Below are positions 61,302 to 64,000 of a DNA stretch of 64,000 nt, piece by piece. The stretch comes from Paenibacillus_AP thailandensis (GTDB lineage: Bacteria > Bacillota > Bacilli > Paenibacillales > Paenibacillaceae). The stretch lies in NCBI RefSeq assembly GCF_042685365.1, contig NZ_JBHUMY010000006.1, forward strand, positions 564,797-628,796, read 5' to 3'. Each line of letters starts with the position of its first letter. The stretch's first letter is position 1. Below the pieces are notes generated by a model. That model did no database searches. It had not been told where the DNA came from and was given only the letters and a program-made list of their open reading frames with translations. A program made the position numbers and the translations under genes.

Positions 61302-61435
61302 ATGGCGATAACCGTTTTTTGGCGAAACGTTTTTAGGGATTTCCATCCTCGTAATCGCTGCAGCCCGAATGGTGAGACCATGTAATGGTTCTTGGTCCGA
61401 TTGGGGCCGGGATAGTTTTGGAACTAGCGCATAGG
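61302..61435 (+). pseudogene. Frameshifted small gene coupled to nitronate monooxygenase
   Basis: AAAGGAGG precedes ATG 61302 (MAITVFW...), which stops after 27 codons. Removing one T from the T6 run at 61315-61320 instead opens about 44 codons containing a membrane-like stretch GISILVIAAARMV, ending exactly at the TAG that overlaps the RBS of the next gene (TAGGAGG). That overlap suggests an original coupled gene now broken or shortened. Family not recognised. Confidence 0.35.
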
Positions 61436-61447
61436 AGGCGTTTAACA

Positions 61448-62527
61448 GTGTTTGAAACGGAGATAACACGCAAGCTAAAAATTCAATACCCTATCTTCCA
61501 AGCCCCGATGGCAGGCGGCCCTACAAAGCCCGAATTAGTAGCAGCAGTTTCCAACGCCGGAGGCTTAGGCAATCTGGGAGCTGCATATTTAACGCCGGAA
61601 CAGCTCCGCGGCGCGATCCATCAGACCAGAGAATTAACAGACAAGCCTTTCGGGGTAAACTTGTTTGTACCTGAGCAACCTGAAGAATCGCAAGAAGCCG
61701 TCAGTCAAATGATAGATTATCTCAATAAATACCGCGACAAACTTGGCATTGTACCCAATCCAGCCATTCCAAAGTTTTCGGAGTCGTTTGAGGAGCAAGT
61801 GCAAGTGCTTCTGGAAGAGCAAATTTCGGTATTTAGCTTCACTTTTGGCATACCGCCACATGAGACGATCGAAGCTATGAAGCAGCGCGGGACTGTCGTA
61901 TTAGGCACTGCAACAACAGTGGAAGAAGCTAAACTTCTGGAGACGGCTGGCGTCAACGCAATTGTAGCTCAGGGATGTGAAGCAGGAGGTCACCGAGGCA
62001 CATTCTTGAAAAAGGTTTCCGAGTCTCTGATTGGCACCATGGCACTTGTTCCGCAGATTGTAGATCATGTGTCGATTCCGGTCATCGCATCGGGGGGCGT
62101 CATGGATGGACGGGGACTTGTAGCAAGCCTCGCATTAGGGGCCGGTGCTGTACAGATGGGAACCGCGTTCCTCGTTTGTCCCGAGAGTGGCGCTCACGAA
62201 GTCTACAAACAGAAGATCCTTGCAGCAACTGAGGACTCCACTGAAATTACAAGCGCATATTCGGGTAAACCGGCAAGAGGCATTCGAACTGCGTTTATGG
62301 ATGACATGCATCGGTATCCCGGAACCATCCCGGCATTCCCCATTCAAAACGCATTGACGCGAGACATTCGACAGGCGGCCGCAAAAGCGAACGCCCCGGA
62401 GTATATGTCACTCTGGGCGGGGCAGGGTCTAAGGCTAGTCAACGACCAGTCTGCAGCTGCAATCGTCAAACAAACCATCGAGCAGGCAGAGGCTCTTGTT
62501 AAAAAGAGTTTTATCTACAATTCATAA
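61448..62527 (+). CDS. Nitronate monooxygenase (2-nitropropane dioxygenase family)
   Basis: A 359-residue TIM-barrel FMN enzyme: IQYPIFQAPMAGG at the N-terminus, VSNAGGLGNLGA, catalytic His in AQGCEAGGHRG, SGGVMDGRGLVASLALGAGAVQMGTAFL at the phosphate loop, and LWAGQGLRLV at the end. It oxidises nitronates such as propionate 3-nitronate. The GTG at 61448 follows TAGGAGG; the upstream ATG at 61385 gives an unrelated leader. Operon with the tautomerase gene. Confidence 0.9.
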   Translation: MFETEITRKLKIQYPIFQAPMAGGPTKPELVAAVSNAGGLGNLGAAYLTPEQLRGAIHQTRELTDKPFGVNLFVPEQPEESQEAVSQMIDYLNKYRDKLGIVPNPAIPKFSESFEEQVQVLLEEQISVFSFTFGIPPHETIEAMKQRGTVVLGTATTVEEAKLLETAGVNAIVAQGCEAGGHRGTFLKKVSESLIGTMALVPQIVDHVSIPVIASGGVMDGRGLVASLALGAGAVQMGTAFLVCPESGAHEVYKQKILAATEDSTEITSAYSGKPARGIRTAFMDDMHRYPGTIPAFPIQNALTRDIRQAAAKANAPEYMSLWAGQGLRLVNDQSAAAIVKQTIEQAEALVKKSFIYNS

Positions 62528-62543
62528 TGAAGGAGAAAATTGC

Positions 62544-62933
62544 ATGCCGTTGCTTCGTTTTGACCTTATAGAAGGGCGAGATAAAGCAAGTCTGAAAAAA
62601 CTTTTAGATGTTGTTCATACTGTTGTCGTAGAGGTTTTCGAAGTTCCCGAGCGGGATCGTTACCAAATCGTTCATGAACACCCAGCAGAACATATGATTA
62701 TTGAAGATACGGGGTTAGGACTTAACCGCACGAATAATATAGTTGTTCTATCGATTGTAAGCAAAGCCCGGCCAAAAGAGAAGAAACAAAAATTCTATTC
62801 CTTACTATCCGAACGATTAGAAGCTGAGTGCGGGATTGCGCCAAGCGATCTAATGGTGTCTATCGTTGAAAATACGGATTCCGATTGGAGTTTTGGACGG
62901 GGTGAGGCTCAATTTTTAACGGGTAGGTTATGA
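62544..62933 (+). CDS. Tautomerase-superfamily protein (YusQ-like)
   Basis: A 129-residue protein starting MPLLRFDLIEGRD, so that Pro1 after Met removal is the catalytic base of the 4-oxalocrotonate tautomerase/MSAD superfamily. It is a fused double-length type (second half HEHPAEHMIIEDTGLGLNRTN...SIVENTDSDWSFGRGEAQF). RBS AAGGAGA. Its link with a LysR regulator recalls yusQ/yusT. Confidence 0.85.
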   Translation: MPLLRFDLIEGRDKASLKKLLDVVHTVVVEVFEVPERDRYQIVHEHPAEHMIIEDTGLGLNRTNNIVVLSIVSKARPKEKKQKFYSLLSERLEAECGIAPSDLMVSIVENTDSDWSFGRGEAQFLTGRL

Positions 62934-62972
62934 TCCGCGAATTGCCCTTGCCGACCGCCACGAGAACAAAAA

Positions 62973-63004
62973 GCAGCCGCTCAGAATGGGTCTGGGCCGG
63001 CTGC
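62973..63004 (+). terminator. Hairpin after tautomerase gene
   Basis: GCAGCCG (62973-62979) pairs with CGGCTGC (62998-63004); no clear T-run, so weak. Confidence 0.45.
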
Positions 63005-63127
63005 ACTTAACGATAGCCATTGAATGAAGCTTCATAAAAGTTCGACAGATGTATGATTGCAACCGAACTTTCTTCATCTTTCCGCGGCTTTTTAGAGGTT
63101 TAAAATTTGGTTCCCGGATCGGATCTG

Positions 63128-63532
63128 TTATGGATTCTCGTAGTTTTTTAAAGGCATACCCACATACTCGCGGAAGGAGCGGATACGCTCTGCTTCGAAC
63201 TCGAAAACGATCACAAGCTCATTGGAAAAAGGGCGTCCATTCAAAGGACCTTCCGAGCGAAATGCCGCCATCCCGTTGTCCGCATTCTCAAGCACGAGAA
63301 GCGGGGTCAGCTGCATCTGAAATACAGAGCGCTCGAACTTGACCAATTCTTCGAACCGCTCTTTGCCTTGCTGCTTGTGATTCCACTCTTCTAGCGGAAG
63401 CGGGACGAAGAAATGAAAATCATCCGTAACCTTGTTAAGAAAATCGATTGTATATCCTGTTTCTAAAGCCTTCCTAAAAGCATCAAACGCTTCATATGTT
63501 CGGGATGAGACCGGGCTTACGGAATTCTCCAT
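63128..63532 (-). CDS. SnoaL/NTF2-like protein
   Basis: A 134-residue cone-fold protein (LETGYTIDFLNKVTDDFHFFVPLPLEEWN, KGKERFEEL-like QGKERFEELVKFE, VIVFEFEAERIRSFREYVGM). The fold hosts isomerases, dehydratases and carriers; activity unknown. GAGGAGG on the minus strand supports the start. Confidence 0.8.
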   Translation of the reverse strand: MENSVSPVSSRTYEAFDAFRKALETGYTIDFLNKVTDDFHFFVPLPLEEWNHKQQGKERFEELVKFERSVFQMQLTPLLVLENADNGMAAFRSEGPLNGRPFSNELVIVFEFEAERIRSFREYVGMPLKNYENP

Positions 63533-63593
63533 GAGAAAAATCCTCCTCGTTACGGCTTATTAAGTCGCTCCAAATATCCCTAGCTTTCTTCGG

Positions 63594-63962
63594 TTAATGC
63601 GGCAGAACTTTTAGCTGGCTTGATATCGTAGCCAGGTGAAAAGCTTCGTGAATCAGAAGGAAATTTAATAACTCGCCGGGGGCGTTGAATTGGAACGGTC
63701 CCAAGGCAAAGGGAGTTGAAAGCTTCTCGCCCAGCATTTCAGGTGTCAGCTCAGATAGGCGGGAAAGCTGCGCAGTCAACATCTCGACCAACTCTTCCTT
63801 CGATGGAGGAGCAAATGTCCAGTCCAAGGGCTTTGTTCCAGAGTTAAACAGCGAATCATAGAAGTCCGGTATTGCCGAGGGGGAATCGAAGATCAAGGGA
63901 GAATACTTATCCATCCAATAAATCATATGGCCGACATGGACCTCTGTCAAGATAGTAGACAC
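63594..63962 (-). pseudogene. DinB-family protein, probably N-terminally truncated
   Basis: About 122 residues: HVGHMIYWMDKYSPLIF (normally the second helix of DinB proteins, with its His), FNSGTKPLDWTFAPPSKEELVEML and a third-helix LLIHEAFHLATIS with the His pair. The usual first 35-40 residues are missing; upstream of the GTG at 63962 there is no RBS and a stop occurs 21 nt earlier on the minus strand. A shorter ATG start at 63926 is possible. Confidence 0.55.
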
Positions 63963-64000
63963 AAATTTTATCGATTTACCGTATTAAAGTAGAATTTTCG

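Noticed and set aside
1..64000. tRNA, rRNA, T-box or other riboswitch, CRISPR, prophage and IS elements
   Set aside because: No cloverleaf 3' CCA-type structure, no GGTGG-type T-box sequence, no regular spacer arrays, and no transposase or phage genes were recognised by reading.

Overview
The window looks like chromosomal DNA of a Paenibacillus-type bacterium (Bacillota, Paenibacillaceae). The evidence is roughly balanced base composition, strong AGGAGG-type ribosome binding sites, GTG and TTG starts, U-tailed hairpin terminators, a Bacillus-type GH11 xylanase, a Tcy/Ytm-type sulfur operon, a rifampin phosphotransferase and a copper-amine-oxidase-like stalk domain. Genus and species are inference. 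I saw no rRNA, tRNA, CRISPR array, phage or insertion sequence.

Region 1 (1-3.2 kb): the end of a transporter-like gene, an OsmC-family gene, an MFS transporter gene that is internally deleted and frameshifted, a small P-loop kinase and a GNAT acetyltransferase. Region 2 (3.4-20.3 kb): one long co-oriented block for sulfur compound uptake and breakdown. A LysR regulator is followed by a GNAT N-acetyltransferase, a cystine-type ABC importer, a luciferase-like monooxygenase, an M20 deacylase, a DinB protein, two tandem CmoJ/NtaA-type monooxygenases, a peptide/nickel-type ABC importer with fused ATPases and a shrunken luciferase-like gene. Order and content match the Bacillus subtilis ytlI/ytmI-tcyJKLMN-ytmO-ytnJ region. 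The likely role is import, N-acetylation, flavin-dependent C-S cleavage and deacetylation of S-modified cysteines.

Region 3 (20.5-30 kb): a secreted GH11 xylanase with a candidate cre site, an FGE-like lipoprotein, MmcQ, a divergent LysR/SDR pair, a methyltransferase, an ANT(6)-like adenylyltransferase and a beta-helix protein. Region 4 (30-42 kb): an ArsR relic that keeps its promoter, a short UvrA paralogue, DinB and TolB-like proteins, an RCC1-like protein with a stalk domain, small hydrophilic ORFs, rifampin phosphotransferase behind an OhrR-like operator, and a scar where a divergent gene pair lost both 5' halves.

Region 5 (42.3-51.4 kb): MerR/SDR with a textbook MerR promoter, a MocR/PdxR regulator, an orphan promoter, an NmrA-like reductase, ArsR/AHSA1 with two operators, an ECF sigma/anti-sigma pair, an alditol-oxidase-like flavoprotein and a Vat/CatB relic. 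Region 6 (51.9-55.3 kb): a two-gene unit encoding a large Ig-repeat protein with no signal peptide and a helical partner. This is my best candidate for an undescribed system. Region 7 (55.5-64 kb): P450, an unrecognised 472-residue protein, an MFS relic, HxlR, TetR, LysR with nitronate monooxygenase and tautomerase, a SnoaL-like protein and a DinB fragment.

The window is rich in relics: at least eight genes survive only as deleted or truncated copies. It is also rich in intrinsic-resistance-type genes (Rph, ANT(6), short UvrA, Vat relic). All functions are inferred from reading the translations; no database search was possible.
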